A stretch of DNA of 64,000 nt from Campylobacter sp. CCS1377 (GTDB lineage: Bacteria; Campylobacterota; Campylobacteria; Campylobacterales; Campylobacteraceae), in contig NZ_CP155620.1 in assembly GCF_040008265.1 (NCBI RefSeq), positions 1,426,001-1,490,000 of the forward strand, given 5' to 3'. The translations under genes and the position numbers were made by a program. Every line of letters starts with the position of its first letter. The stretch's first letter is position 1. Under the pieces are notes generated by a model that was not told the origin of the DNA, made no database searches, and worked only from the letters and a program-made list of their open reading frames with translations. Positions 32,046 through 40,115 of the stretch are shown piece after piece.

Positions 32046-32735
32046 ATGAAAAAAGTGATTTTAGGTCTATTGATATTTTTAGAATTAGGCTTTTCTCAAA
32101 TTAGTGGTAGCATAATGGGCGAAGAACTTAATCGCTTACAAGAAAGTATAGAAGAAAAAGAAAACTATCTTGTTGTTGACTTACGCGATATAACAGAATA
32201 TAAAAAAGGACATTTAAAACATGCAATTAACATCCCTTTAAATTCTTTAAATCAAAATTTTGATTTTTTAAATACAACAAGAGAGGAAAATATAATCTTA
32301 ATTAGCAATGAGATAAAAGATATTAAAAATGCAGCAAACATTCTAACCCAAGCAAATATCAAGAAAAAAATCATTGTCGCACCTGATCTTAACACATATA
32401 ACTATACCTTATATAAACAAAAAAATATTAAAGGCAAAGATCTGCAAGCATTAGCAGATAAAGGAGAGGTAATCATTTTGGATGCAAGATTAAAAGAAGA
32501 TTATGTCAAAGCTCATTTTAAAAATGCCATCAATGTCCCTGAGGCAAAAATGACGCCTGAAATTTTAGATCATATTAAAAAAGCAAGTCAAAATGGTAAA
32601 AAACCTATCGTTACTCATTGCTACAGAGGAAACGATGGAAATAAGCTATCTCAAATTATGCTTAAAGAAGGTTTTGAAGATGTTACAAATTCAGTAGATG
32701 GCACAAAAGAATTTAATTTTCATTTTAATGAATAA
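32046..32735 (+). CDS. Secreted two-domain rhodanese-like protein
   Basis: A 229-residue exported protein with signal peptide MKKVILGLLIFLELGFSQ and two rhodanese folds. In the first (about 40-115) the active-site position reads LISNE, without cysteine, so it is likely inactive. The second (about 125-225) has DARLKEDYVKAHFKNAINVP and the loop HCYRGNDG with Cys192, consistent with sulfurtransferase or thiol chemistry in the periplasm. AAGGAG precedes the ATG. A hairpin terminator overlaps the end of the converging pseudopilin gene. Confidence 0.82.
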   Translation: MKKVILGLLIFLELGFSQISGSIMGEELNRLQESIEEKENYLVVDLRDITEYKKGHLKHAINIPLNSLNQNFDFLNTTREENIILISNEIKDIKNAANILTQANIKKKIIVAPDLNTYNYTLYKQKNIKGKDLQALADKGEVIILDARLKEDYVKAHFKNAINVPEAKMTPEILDHIKKASQNGKKPIVTHCYRGNDGNKLSQIMLKEGFEDVTNSVDGTKEFNFHFNE

Positions 32736-33485
32736 TCATAATTTAGAACAAGCTTGTTGCTTGTTTTTTAACAATACCAACTGTGTGTTTGTGTTTTGAA
32801 ATTTAGGAATATAAGCATAACCACTTGCGTTTTCTATCACTATGCAAACACTTTTTTGAGCTTTATTACTTAGTTTAATGATGCAATTATCGCTTTTTAA
32901 AGCAAGAGTCTTATCATAAGCGCGTTTAGCACTACGCAAAGGCGAATAAAGCCTTCCAAATTCATCAAAAATTATCCGAGTACTTCCAGTGCAAGATCCT
33001 TTAAATTCAACCCTTTCAATACCATAGCTTTGCTCTATGTTAAATCTCTTACTTGCCCTTTCATCATCCTTGCTAATTACCCCACTCTGACCTGAGTTCA
33101 TTAATTTTTTAGAATTTAAAATATCAACGCCAATTTCTCTATCTATATTCTCATTTATCTTGCCAATATTGGCATTTCCATCACCATTTTTATCAAGAAA
33201 AATCGTATAAGTTTGCTCATTATTTGTAGCACTTTTAGAACGAATGAAATAAATTTGCCAACGACTCTTAAACCACTCATCTTTTGCAACACTTAATGAA
33301 GTATTAGGAATTCTAAAGCTTTCTTGTATTAAAGCCAAAGTTCTTGTATAACGAATATCGTTTAATATCGCATTTGCACCCATTAACAAATCATCTTTGG
33401 TGTAAAAAAATTTTGCTATAGCTAAAATAAAACCCACGATCACCATAACAAAAACAAATTCTAATACACTAAAAGCTTGTTTCAT
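32736..33485 (-). CDS. Type II secretion/transformation pseudopilin-like protein
   Basis: A 249-residue protein with a prepilin N-terminus. A short basic leader (MKQA) precedes FSVLEFVFVMVIVGFILAI, with the conserved Glu at position +5 of the mature helix. The C-terminal region has several cysteines (CTGST, NCIIKL, VCIVIENAS) typical of GspH-like minor pseudopilins. In Campylobacter such proteins belong to the competence (Cts) machinery; this assignment is inference. It follows the GT39-like gene by three bases. Confidence 0.75.
   Translation of the reverse strand: MKQAFSVLEFVFVMVIVGFILAIAKFFYTKDDLLMGANAILNDIRYTRTLALIQESFRIPNTSLSVAKDEWFKSRWQIYFIRSKSATNNEQTYTIFLDKNGDGNANIGKINENIDREIGVDILNSKKLMNSGQSGVISKDDERASKRFNIEQSYGIERVEFKGSCTGSTRIIFDEFGRLYSPLRSAKRAYDKTLALKSDNCIIKLSNKAQKSVCIVIENASGYAYIPKFQNTNTQLVLLKNKQQACSKL
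32747..32770 (+). terminator. Terminator of the rhodanese gene
   Basis: AACAAGC and GCTTGTT form a 7-bp stem with a five-base loop, followed by TTTT. It lies within the last codons of the converging pseudopilin gene. Confidence 0.6.
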
Positions 33486-33488
33486 TAA

Positions 33489-34682
33489 TTATAAACTTTG
33501 AATTTTATAAATTTGAGTGAATTTTCCAAGTTGTATGGTGATTTGATCTTTAGAATTTGTATTTTTTTTACCGCTTTGCTTTAAAGCAAATTTTGCCCCT
33601 TTTTCAATCCCATAAAATTTTAGACGAAGTCCTAATTCTTCATTTGTAGAAATTTGAAAAATCCCTTTTTCTTTTAATTTTTGCGCAAGCTCTTTGGCTT
33701 CATGATAATTATTTGCAAAATGTGAATTTTTAGACTTTATGACATAATAAAGCAAAGGATTAAAAATGATAATCAAATAACAAAACAGTAAAAAAATCAT
33801 ACTGCATTCTATAAAAACTTTATACTTTAGTCTGAATTTTGGCAAACGCACTCTATAACTTGCCATTAAAGTTTTGATGAGTAAAGGCGTGCAAATTACA
33901 CAAAAGGGTAAAAAATCTTCTAAATATAACTTCTGTCTCATTGATAATAAAGAACAAAAAACAAAAGTCACACTCATTAAAAACCAAAGTAAGCTTTTTT
34001 CGCCCTTAAACAAAGATCTATAAATCACATAGAAAAAATAAATAAAAACAAGAGGAGAAAAACAAGCTGCAAAAATTCCCAAAGTATCCAAAAAATATCC
34101 CTTAGGTTTTCCGCCCGTATCAAAACCGTAAAAACTCATTGATAAACCAAATAATACCAAATTTACAATGAAAAAAGTCCGCTCTTTCTTATAAAGAGCG
34201 AAAAAGAAAAAAGTTAAAAACAAAATACTAAAGGATTTATCCATAAATAAAGCCAAAATTAAAAGAATATAACAAAGGGTTTTTTTATTATATTCATAAC
34301 AATAAAGTATGGCCAAACTTAAAAAAATCACAATAGAAGCTTCATTAACCAATAAAGCACTAGCAACTGTTCCGGGTAATAAAATAAAAACCAATAAAGA
34401 TAAAAAAGCATCTAAGTCGGTTTTGGTGTATTTTTTGGCCAAAAGATAAAGCAAAATGCAACTTAAAACATGAAAAAATAAAAAAGGAAGTCGCAAACCA
34501 AAGTCATTTTGTCCAAAAATAAAAGTCCCAAAATGTGCAAGATAAGAAAGTAAAGAATGTTCATAAAAATAAATTTTCGCCTCATCAAAACTAATGCTAA
34601 GTGTTGAAATTCCATAAAGCAAAGCCAACAAATCAAGACTAAGTAAAATGATAATAAATTTATAATATTTGATTTTTTCCAT
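33489..34682 (-). CDS. GT39/ArnT-like membrane glycosyltransferase
   Basis: A 397-residue protein with about ten membrane spans and the layout of dolichyl- or undecaprenyl-phosphate-sugar-dependent transferases. The N-terminal loop SISFDEAKIYFYEHSLLSYL contains the family's acidic DE pair. FGLRLPFLFFHVLS and LPGTVASALLVNEAS follow, as in PMT_2 domains. The acceptor, perhaps lipooligosaccharide or another envelope glycan, cannot be deduced. The ATG lacks a strong ribosome site. It is followed by the pseudopilin gene. Confidence 0.7.
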   Translation of the reverse strand: MEKIKYYKFIIILLSLDLLALLYGISTLSISFDEAKIYFYEHSLLSYLAHFGTFIFGQNDFGLRLPFLFFHVLSCILLYLLAKKYTKTDLDAFLSLLVFILLPGTVASALLVNEASIVIFLSLAILYCYEYNKKTLCYILLILALFMDKSFSILFLTFFFFALYKKERTFFIVNLVLFGLSMSFYGFDTGGKPKGYFLDTLGIFAACFSPLVFIYFFYVIYRSLFKGEKSLLWFLMSVTFVFCSLLSMRQKLYLEDFLPFCVICTPLLIKTLMASYRVRLPKFRLKYKVFIECSMIFLLFCYLIIIFNPLLYYVIKSKNSHFANNYHEAKELAQKLKEKGIFQISTNEELGLRLKFYGIEKGAKFALKQSGKKNTNSKDQITIQLGKFTQIYKIQSL

Positions 34683-34714
34683 AGCAAGGATTTTACAAAA
34701 TTAAGCTTAAAATA

Positions 34715-34909
34715 TCAACTAATATGGACATTAAAAAGCACAAGCCAAATAACACAAAAAGCCAAAGTATTAAAAAATGCCAAGAAATTTTTAAACATTC
34801 TTAAAATCAACAAAGATAAACAAAAATACAACAAGAAAAAATAAATATTAGTATTATGCCACATTTTAAAAGGAATGATGAGAATGAAAAAGACAACATT
34901 AACCATCAA
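34715..34909 (-). CDS. Small membrane protein, uncertain start
   Basis: A 64-residue, almost entirely hydrophobic protein with two to three membrane spans (VVFFILIIPFKMWHN, YFFLLYFCLSLLILRMF). The same frame stays open upstream to about 35008 (IIAHFIVEICGIFILVFILF) with no ATG, GTG or TTG at its beginning. Either the start is non-standard or the 5' end is damaged. No family is recognised. It lies between the GT39-like gene and a frameshifted small gene on the same strand. Confidence 0.4.
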   Translation of the reverse strand: MMVNVVFFILIIPFKMWHNTNIYFFLLYFCLSLLILRMFKNFLAFFNTLAFCVIWLVLFNVHIS

Positions 34910-35008
34910 TAAAAATAAAAAATTTCGCCAATAAATGGTATTAAAAAGTATAAAGACTAAAATAAAAATACCACAAATTTCAACAATAAAATGCGCAATA
35001 ATCTCTAT

Positions 35009-35310
35009 TTAATCTTTTAAAGTTAAAAATTTACTATTGTATTTGCCTTCAAGCAAATCTTTTTCATCTGCTTGGCTCATGTTTTGAAGCAATTTTTCAT
35101 ATCTCAACTCATCTTTTTGTCCTAATTTTTTTATATACGCTAACATTTTTGCCTGAATTTCTTCATCTTGCCAATGAAATTTATTAATAGAAGTTATACC
35201 AGCAATCAAAGCAAGTATCAAACACCAAATACACAAAATTTTTGAAAAGAATTTGCTTCTATAAAAACATAATTTTGTTTTTTAAAATAAGAAAAAATTT
35301 GTTTTAGCAT
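35009..35310 (-). pseudogene. Small membrane-anchored protein, frameshifted
   Basis: The ATG at 35308-35310 gives MLKQIFSYFKKQNYVFIEAN and stops after 30 codons. After a one-base shift near the A5/T4 run at about 35240, the frame continues LCIWCLILALIAGITSINKF, then a helical polar tail, to 35009. The joined product would be about 100 residues with one membrane span. The family is not recognised. A sequencing error in the short homopolymers is possible. Confidence 0.5.
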
Positions 35311-35321
35311 ATAAAACCTTG

Positions 35322-35327
35322 TATAAT
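35322..35327 (+). promoter_or_regulatory. -10 box of the YigZ-family gene
   Basis: A perfect TATAAT 34 bases before the ATG at 35356, giving a start near 35334 and a short leader with AAAGG. Confidence 0.5.
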
Positions 35328-35355
35328 TTTGAAAATTATATCCAAAAAGGCAAAA

Positions 35356-35943
35356 ATGCAAAGTGTTGATAAAATTTACAAAACACAAATCGAAATTAAA
35401 AAATCTACTTTTTTATCCTTCCTTTGTCCTTTTAAAGAATTTAAAATTTTAATCACAAATCTCAAACAAGAACACCCAAAAGCCGTGCATTTTGTCTATG
35501 CTTACCGCGCTTTGAATGACTTAAATCAAATCATAGAAGATAAAAGTGATGATGGAGAGCCAAAAGGCACTTCAGGAATGCCGACTTTAAATGTTTTAAG
35601 AGGATATGATTTAGTTAATGTGGCTATAGTCACAGTGCGATATTTTGGTGGGATAAAACTTGGCACAGGCGGACTTGTAAGAGCTTATAGCGACGCAGCA
35701 AATGCTGCTATAAGCTGTGCCAATTTAATTACTTTTGAATTTAAAAGTGAGCAAAAAATTTGTGTGGATTTTGCAAATTTAGGAAAAATAGAACATTTTT
35801 TAAACAAAAATTCTTTTGAATTTTATAAGGAATTTAAAGAAGATAAAATCATTTTAAATATCAGCCTAAACGAAGAAGAAAAGAAAAAACTGCAAGATTT
35901 TTGTAAAAATTTTTCGCCTCTAAATTTGCAATTTTTAAACTAA
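35356..35943 (+). CDS. YigZ/IMPACT-family protein
   Basis: A 195-residue member of the YigZ/IMPACT family. The signature EDKSDDGEPKGTSGMP near residue 64 is followed by VTVRYFGGIKLGTGGLVRAYSDAA, the conserved heart of the N-terminal fold. The eukaryotic homologue IMPACT regulates a translation-stress kinase; the bacterial function is not settled. I start at the ATG at 35356 because it has AAAGG and a TATAAT box upstream. It converges with the sigma-54-linked small gene. Confidence 0.85.
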   Translation: MQSVDKIYKTQIEIKKSTFLSFLCPFKEFKILITNLKQEHPKAVHFVYAYRALNDLNQIIEDKSDDGEPKGTSGMPTLNVLRGYDLVNVAIVTVRYFGGIKLGTGGLVRAYSDAANAAISCANLITFEFKSEQKICVDFANLGKIEHFLNKNSFEFYKEFKEDKIILNISLNEEEKKKLQDFCKNFSPLNLQFLN

Positions 35944-35956
35944 TTTTAAACTAAAA

Positions 35957-35973
35957 CCCTCCAAAAAGGAGGG
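35957..35973 (-). terminator. Terminator of the small sigma-54-linked gene
   Basis: CCCTCC and GGAGGG pair around AAAAA. On the minus strand the stem is followed by TTTTAG, so it mainly serves the gene ending at 35978. Confidence 0.65.
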
Positions 35974-35977
35974 AAAC

Positions 35978-36313
35978 TCACAAAGCATTCAAAATGCTAT
36001 TTAGCACGGATGGCTGCTTACTTGAAGTTTGAGCATTAGCTTCTTCACTTTGAATGCCTTGATCTTGTTTGAATTTATATGCGTAAAGATTAGCTTTACT
36101 TGCATACGCACTATCTGTGTTAAAGGAATTTTGATTGCTACTAACAAAACTTTCTTTGAAAACATCGTTTTCATTTTCTTGATTTGCTAAAACCATATCC
36201 ATAAAACTTTGTTTAGAACCAGAAGCATCTTCCACTTCCTTATCCACCTTCTTAAAAATCCCACTTTGCACATCATATTCATAAGAGCTGATGGTTTTGT
36301 AAGTTACTTGCAT
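35978..36313 (-). CDS. Conserved hypothetical protein with sigma-54 promoter
   Basis: A 111-residue soluble, polar protein with no signal peptide or membrane segment (MQVTYKTISSYEYDVQSGIF, QENENDVFKESFVSSNQNSF). I recall a similar small C. jejuni protein linked to motility and invasion, but I cannot verify this. AAGGAGAG precedes the ATG. A well-formed sigma-54 element lies 35-49 bases upstream, which in Campylobacter normally means co-regulation with middle flagellar genes through FlgSR. Confidence 0.7.
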   Translation of the reverse strand: MQVTYKTISSYEYDVQSGIFKKVDKEVEDASGSKQSFMDMVLANQENENDVFKESFVSSNQNSFNTDSAYASKANLYAYKFKQDQGIQSEEANAQTSSKQPSVLNSILNAL

Positions 36314-36348
36314 AAATCTCTCCTTTTCAAAATATGCTCAAAAAACAA

Positions 36349-36362
36349 GCAAATTTCATTCC
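36349..36362 (-). promoter_or_regulatory. Sigma-54 (RpoN) promoter
   Basis: On the minus strand GG and GC are separated by exactly 10 bases in GGAATGAAATTTGCTTG, matching the Campylobacter GGAA-N6-TTGCTT sigma-54 pattern. The start would lie about 12 bases further on. Confidence 0.7.
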
Positions 36363-36380
36363 GAAAAGTTTAGTTTTGCA

Positions 36381-36716
36381 TTAGTCTCCGTTGGTAGATA
36401 AATGCTCCATATCAAGTTCGTTATTGCGGATAAATTCTTCTTTTGCATGCTTACATTTAATATCCCTAAGCTTGCGGTATTCGTTACGAATAGTAATCTC
36501 TTTATCACTCAAAGGCCTATCTTCTAAAAAACTAATGTGAAAATAAGTATCATCTTCCTTTGAATAAGCCTTATAAAAATCCATATAGTCAAAATAATCT
36601 TTTCCATTGTCAAATTCAACAATTTCTTCTATATAAATAGTTGGCCCAAAACCCTTGTGATTTTGAGTAAAATGCCCAAAGCCTGCACTGTATTGAACCC
36701 TAAATTTAGCCATCAT
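36381..36716 (-). CDS. Conserved hypothetical protein
   Basis: A 111-residue soluble protein (MAKFRVQYSAGFGHFTQNHK, IYIEEIVEFDNGKDYFDYMD, ending DMEHLSTNGD), rich in aromatic and charged residues. I do not recognise a domain. The ATG lies inside the last codons of the ABC-F gene, using that gene's GGAGAA as ribosome site, so it is translationally coupled to it. Two adjacent ATG codons make the exact start ambiguous by one residue. Confidence 0.65.
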   Translation of the reverse strand: MMAKFRVQYSAGFGHFTQNHKGFGPTIYIEEIVEFDNGKDYFDYMDFYKAYSKEDDTYFHISFLEDRPLSDKEITIRNEYRKLRDIKCKHAKEEFIRNNELDMEHLSTNGD

Positions 36717-38283
36717 TTTCTCCTAAAAATTCTTGATAAGTCCCACGAAAATCCGTGAGTTTTCCATTTTCTAAATGCCAAATACGATTAGCAAAGGCAG
36801 AAACTAGCTCTCTATCATGGCTGATGCAAAGTACTACACCTTTAAAATTATACAAAGCCTCGCCAAGTGCGATAATGCTTTCAAGATCTAGATGATTATC
36901 AGGCTCATCTAAAAGCAGAAAATTTGGGCGTTCCAGCATAAGTTTAGACAACATCAAACGATGTTTTTCTCCCCCGCTTAAACTCGCTGCCATTTTTTCT
37001 TGATCACTACCACTAAAAAGCATTCTACCTAAACACTTTCGTATTTCGTCTAAGTCTTTGAATTTTTCACTCATAAGCCATTCATAAAGTTTCAAATTTT
37101 CACATATTAAATTACTCGTATCTTGAGGAAAATATCCAAGCTCTATGGTTGCTCCTAAATGTAACACTCCGCTATCTGGAGCAATAGCACTTGCTATAAT
37201 CTTAGCTAAGCTTGATTTACCCACACCATTAGCGCCGATTAGGGCGATTTTGTCGTTTTTTTCGATTTTTAATTCCAAATTTGAAAACAATTCTTTATCA
37301 TAAGCTTTACTAATGCCTTTAAGTTCTAGAACTTCATTGCCTATCTCGCGATTTGTCCTAAAAACAATACTCGGATCTCTACGGCTTGAAATTTTAATCT
37401 CTTCAAGCTCTAATTTTTCCAAAGCTTTTGCGCGGCTTGTAGCTTGCTTTGCCTTAGAAGCATTAGCGCTAAAACGGCGGATGAAATTTTCTAATTCTTC
37501 TCTTTCTTTTAAGGTTTTATCGCGTTTAAGCTCGGCTTGTTTTGCCAAAAGTGTCGAAGCCATATACCAATCATCGTAATTTCCAGCAAAATCACGAATT
37601 TGTTTAAAATCCACATCTAAAATTCTTGTGCAAATTTTGTTTAAAAAATGCCTATCGTGAGAAATGACAACCAAAGTTCCCTCATGTCTTAAAAGCTCGT
37701 TTTCAAGCCAAGAAATCGCTTCTAAATCAAGGTTATTTGTAGGCTCATCTAAAAAAAGCACATCAGCACCTAAAAACAAAACTTGTGCGAGTAAAACTTT
37801 AAATTTATCCGCACTTTGTAAGGTACTCATTAAAGCATTAAAATCTTTGATTTTTAAAGAGCTTAAAATTTTCTCGCAACGCGTTTCACAGTCGTAATTT
37901 GGATCTTCTTCAGCCGTTATCATTTCAAGTTCGCCTAAGCGCTCGTTGATTTCATCAGTAAATTCTTCGCTCATATAAAGCTTTTCTTTTTCTTTCAAAG
38001 CATCGTATAATCGCTTGTTCGCACACATTACCGCATCTTTAATGGTGTAGTTTTCAAAAGCGAATTGATCTTGGCCCAAAACTGCAATTTTTAAACCCTC
38101 ATCAAATACAACTTCTCCACTACTTGACTCTAACTCACCTGAAAGAATTTTTAAAAAAGTAGATTTTCCCGCACCATTAGCGCCAATTAGTCCGTATCTT
38201 TGACCACGAACAAGCTTTAAATTTACATTTTCAAATAAAAGCTGATTTGCAAAACGCATAGTAAGGTTTTTAACTTCAACCAT
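36706..38283 (-). CDS. ABC-F family ATPase
   Basis: A 525-residue soluble protein with two ABC ATPase domains and no membrane span, as in ribosome-associated ABC-F factors (EttA, Uup, YbiT). Domain one has GLIGANGAGKSTFLKIL and LFLDEPTNNLDLEAISWLE. A linker (about 240-300, KDKTLKEREELENFIRRF-like helices) follows. Domain two has ALIGANGVGKSSLAKII, SLSGGEKHRLMLSKLML and LLLDEPDNHLDLESI. The second domain has DEPDN rather than DEPTN. The likely role is translation regulation or relief of stalling. Confidence 0.9.
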   Translation of the reverse strand: MVEVKNLTMRFANQLLFENVNLKLVRGQRYGLIGANGAGKSTFLKILSGELESSSGEVVFDEGLKIAVLGQDQFAFENYTIKDAVMCANKRLYDALKEKEKLYMSEEFTDEINERLGELEMITAEEDPNYDCETRCEKILSSLKIKDFNALMSTLQSADKFKVLLAQVLFLGADVLFLDEPTNNLDLEAISWLENELLRHEGTLVVISHDRHFLNKICTRILDVDFKQIRDFAGNYDDWYMASTLLAKQAELKRDKTLKEREELENFIRRFSANASKAKQATSRAKALEKLELEEIKISSRRDPSIVFRTNREIGNEVLELKGISKAYDKELFSNLELKIEKNDKIALIGANGVGKSSLAKIIASAIAPDSGVLHLGATIELGYFPQDTSNLICENLKLYEWLMSEKFKDLDEIRKCLGRMLFSGSDQEKMAASLSGGEKHRLMLSKLMLERPNFLLLDEPDNHLDLESIIALGEALYNFKGVVLCISHDRELVSAFANRIWHLENGKLTDFRGTYQEFLGENDG

Positions 38284-38353
38284 AATTTTCCTTAAATTTT
38301 TTAAGGTATTGTAGCAAAAAAGACTTGAAATTAATTTAGTAGTAAAAATTTAA

Positions 38354-38379
38354 TTAAGCAATGATTTCTCATTGCTTAA
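38354..38379 (-). terminator. Terminator of the 38391-39675 operon
   Basis: An 11-bp perfect stem (TTAAGCAATGA/TCATTGCTTAA) with a four-base loop, 12 bases after the last gene, followed on the minus strand by a T-rich tail. Confidence 0.7.
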
Positions 38380-38390
38380 TTTTATAAGCC

Positions 38391-38807
38391 TTATTCAAAA
38401 TCTCCATTAACATAAGCTAGATCTGAAATTTCTGTTTTATTTGCACTAGAAACTTTATAAGCAACACTCCAAAGACCTTTCCTATTTTCTCCTTTTAAAG
38501 TAGCATTTACCATAGCCATGCAAGAATCGGAATTAAGATCAAAATTTGAAATGGAGTTAATTTCAATCATATCAGTGTAATTTATTTTTCCATAATGTTT
38601 AGCCATTTCTTTCATGCTTTTTTCATAAGATTCATAATCAATCCCTTGAGCCTTAAATCCTGATAATTCATACATATTTTTAAAAATTTCACTAGGAATT
38701 TTTTCTTTAAGATTTGAAATAACTTCATGATTATTACATTGTTCCAATGGATTAGCTTGAAGACATATAAATCCCATAAATAAAAACAAAATTACTTTTT
38801 TTAACAT
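38391..38807 (-). CDS. Exported hypothetical protein
   Basis: A 138-residue secreted protein. The signal peptide MLKKVILFLFMGFICLQA is followed by a mature part with two cysteines (EQCNNHE, DSCMAMVNATLKG) that could form a disulfide. The start at 38807 is supported by AAAGGAG; a longer reading from 38918 would overlap the MORN lipoprotein gene. No family is recognised. It is the last of three genes that look like one operon. Confidence 0.7.
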   Translation of the reverse strand: MLKKVILFLFMGFICLQANPLEQCNNHEVISNLKEKIPSEIFKNMYELSGFKAQGIDYESYEKSMKEMAKHYGKINYTDMIEINSISNFDLNSDSCMAMVNATLKGENRKGLWSVAYKVSSANKTEISDLAYVNGDFE

Positions 38808-38817
38808 ATTTACTCCT

Positions 38818-39438
38818 TTAACTTTTAGGTTTTGAAACCAAAATACCATTTTTAAACTCTTCTTCTTTAATAATTTCACCATTTTTATAGTATCTAAAAA
38901 TTCCATTTTTAATTCCATTTTTATAATTTTCTTCAGTCTCTAATGAACCATCTTCATTGTATTCTTTTTGCACTCCATCCATTTTACCCTTATTATCAAA
39001 ATTATATTCAGCAATTAAAGTGCCATTTATGGAATATTCTTTATAGTTACCTTCAAAATCATCATCATTAATCTTTTTCCCCTTAAATCTTATATTTCCA
39101 TTGTCGTAATATACTATCAGATCACCATAATAATGGTTGTCTTTAAAATTAGCTTCTGCGATAAGTTGCCCATTTTTAGAATATTCTCTACTCACACCAT
39201 CTTTTTTTCCATTTTTATAATTCTCTTCAGTTTTTAGCTGACCATTATCGTAAAAAGTTCTTTTTACTCCATGTATCCTTGACTCTTTATTGTAAGGAAT
39301 TTCTTCCTTCAAATTTCCAGTTGTTGAATATTTGTTTTGTTGAACTCTAACCACATCGCTTGGTTGTCCAGGAAAATCACTTCCGCAACCACTTAATAAA
39401 ATCGCAATTAAACTACAAGCACTTAAAAATTTTTTCAT
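38818..39438 (-). CDS. MORN-repeat lipoprotein (YwqK-like)
   Basis: A 206-residue lipoprotein with signal peptide and lipobox LLSGC (Cys18). The rest is a string of MORN-type repeats: GVKRTFYDNGQLKTEENYKN, GVSREYSKNGQLIAEANF, YGDLIVYYDNGNIRFKG, GNYKEYSINGTLIAEYNF and two more. Databases often name such proteins YwqK antitoxins, but that name says little here; an envelope-associated scaffold or immunity role is possible. It sits between a superinfection-immunity-like gene and a secreted protein. Confidence 0.75.
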   Translation of the reverse strand: MKKFLSACSLIAILLSGCGSDFPGQPSDVVRVQQNKYSTTGNLKEEIPYNKESRIHGVKRTFYDNGQLKTEENYKNGKKDGVSREYSKNGQLIAEANFKDNHYYGDLIVYYDNGNIRFKGKKINDDDFEGNYKEYSINGTLIAEYNFDNKGKMDGVQKEYNEDGSLETEENYKNGIKNGIFRYYKNGEIIKEEEFKNGILVSKPKS

Positions 39439-39447
39439 TTTTTCTCC

Positions 39448-39675
39448 TTATTTTTCATCTTTTTCTTTAACAATAATAGTTTGTTTGAAACTTCCAGTAA
39501 AAGACCATATTAAGCATACAATCCACACAATAAGAGTCCAGCCAAAAAATAAATTCAATAAAGAAATTATCAACCAATTAGAATGTTTTCTACTTAAGCC
39601 TATGATAGCGGGTAACATATACAATACAAATAGTAGCATTGTTACAAAAATAGAACCGCCACTTACACCTTCCAT
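39448..39675 (-). CDS. Superinfection-immunity-like small membrane protein
   Basis: A 75-residue protein with two membrane helices (FVTMLLFVLYMLPAIIGL and WLIISLLNLFFGWTLIVWIV) and a charged tail. The LNLFFGWT-IVWIVCLIWSF core matches the Imm_superinfect family (T4 Imm-like). That family blocks phage DNA entry in some phages but is also widespread in bacteria with no tested role. AAGGAG precedes the ATG. It heads the three-gene operon. Confidence 0.75.
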   Translation of the reverse strand: MEGVSGGSIFVTMLLFVLYMLPAIIGLSRKHSNWLIISLLNLFFGWTLIVWIVCLIWSFTGSFKQTIIVKEKDEK

Positions 39676-39845
39676 TAATTCTCCTTAAATATAGAAATTT
39701 AAAAATAAGATTATTCCACACTATAACTTAATTAATATTGAAATATTAAAGGTTTTTAAAATAAAAAATTGAATATTTCAAGTGTTTTTAATAAAGAATT
39801 TTTAATGTAAAATCTCAACCAAAAGCTAAATTTTTAAGGTAAAAA

Positions 39846-40055
39846 ATGGCAAAAAAGAGCAAACGCGATATGGCATATGAATTAGATATTGATGTTAGCA
39901 CTTTGTATAATTGGAGAAAATACAAACCTAATTTATACCGCATCGTTATGCTTGGCTTTAAATTTGACGAACTTTTAGAAAATAGTAGGCAAAATTATGA
40001 AGAACTGCTTAAAATAAAACAAAATATACAAGACGAAATTAATAAATTCAAATAA
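39846..40055 (+). CDS. Small HTH-type protein
   Basis: A 69-residue basic protein. Residues 8-30 (DMAYELDIDVSTLYNWRKYK) look like a helix-turn-helix of the kind that recognises DNA, followed by an amphipathic helical tail (LLENSRQNYEELLKIKQNI). It probably is a small transcription factor or nucleoid-type protein. AAGGT precedes the ATG. It stands alone ahead of the membrane GGDEF-like gene. Confidence 0.65.
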   Translation: MAKKSKRDMAYELDIDVSTLYNWRKYKPNLYRIVMLGFKFDELLENSRQNYEELLKIKQNIQDEINKFK

Positions 40056-40115
40056 AACCATTTTTAAGCTTTTTTCTATAAAATTTCTACCATAACTTTA
40101 TCAAAGGCTTATTTA

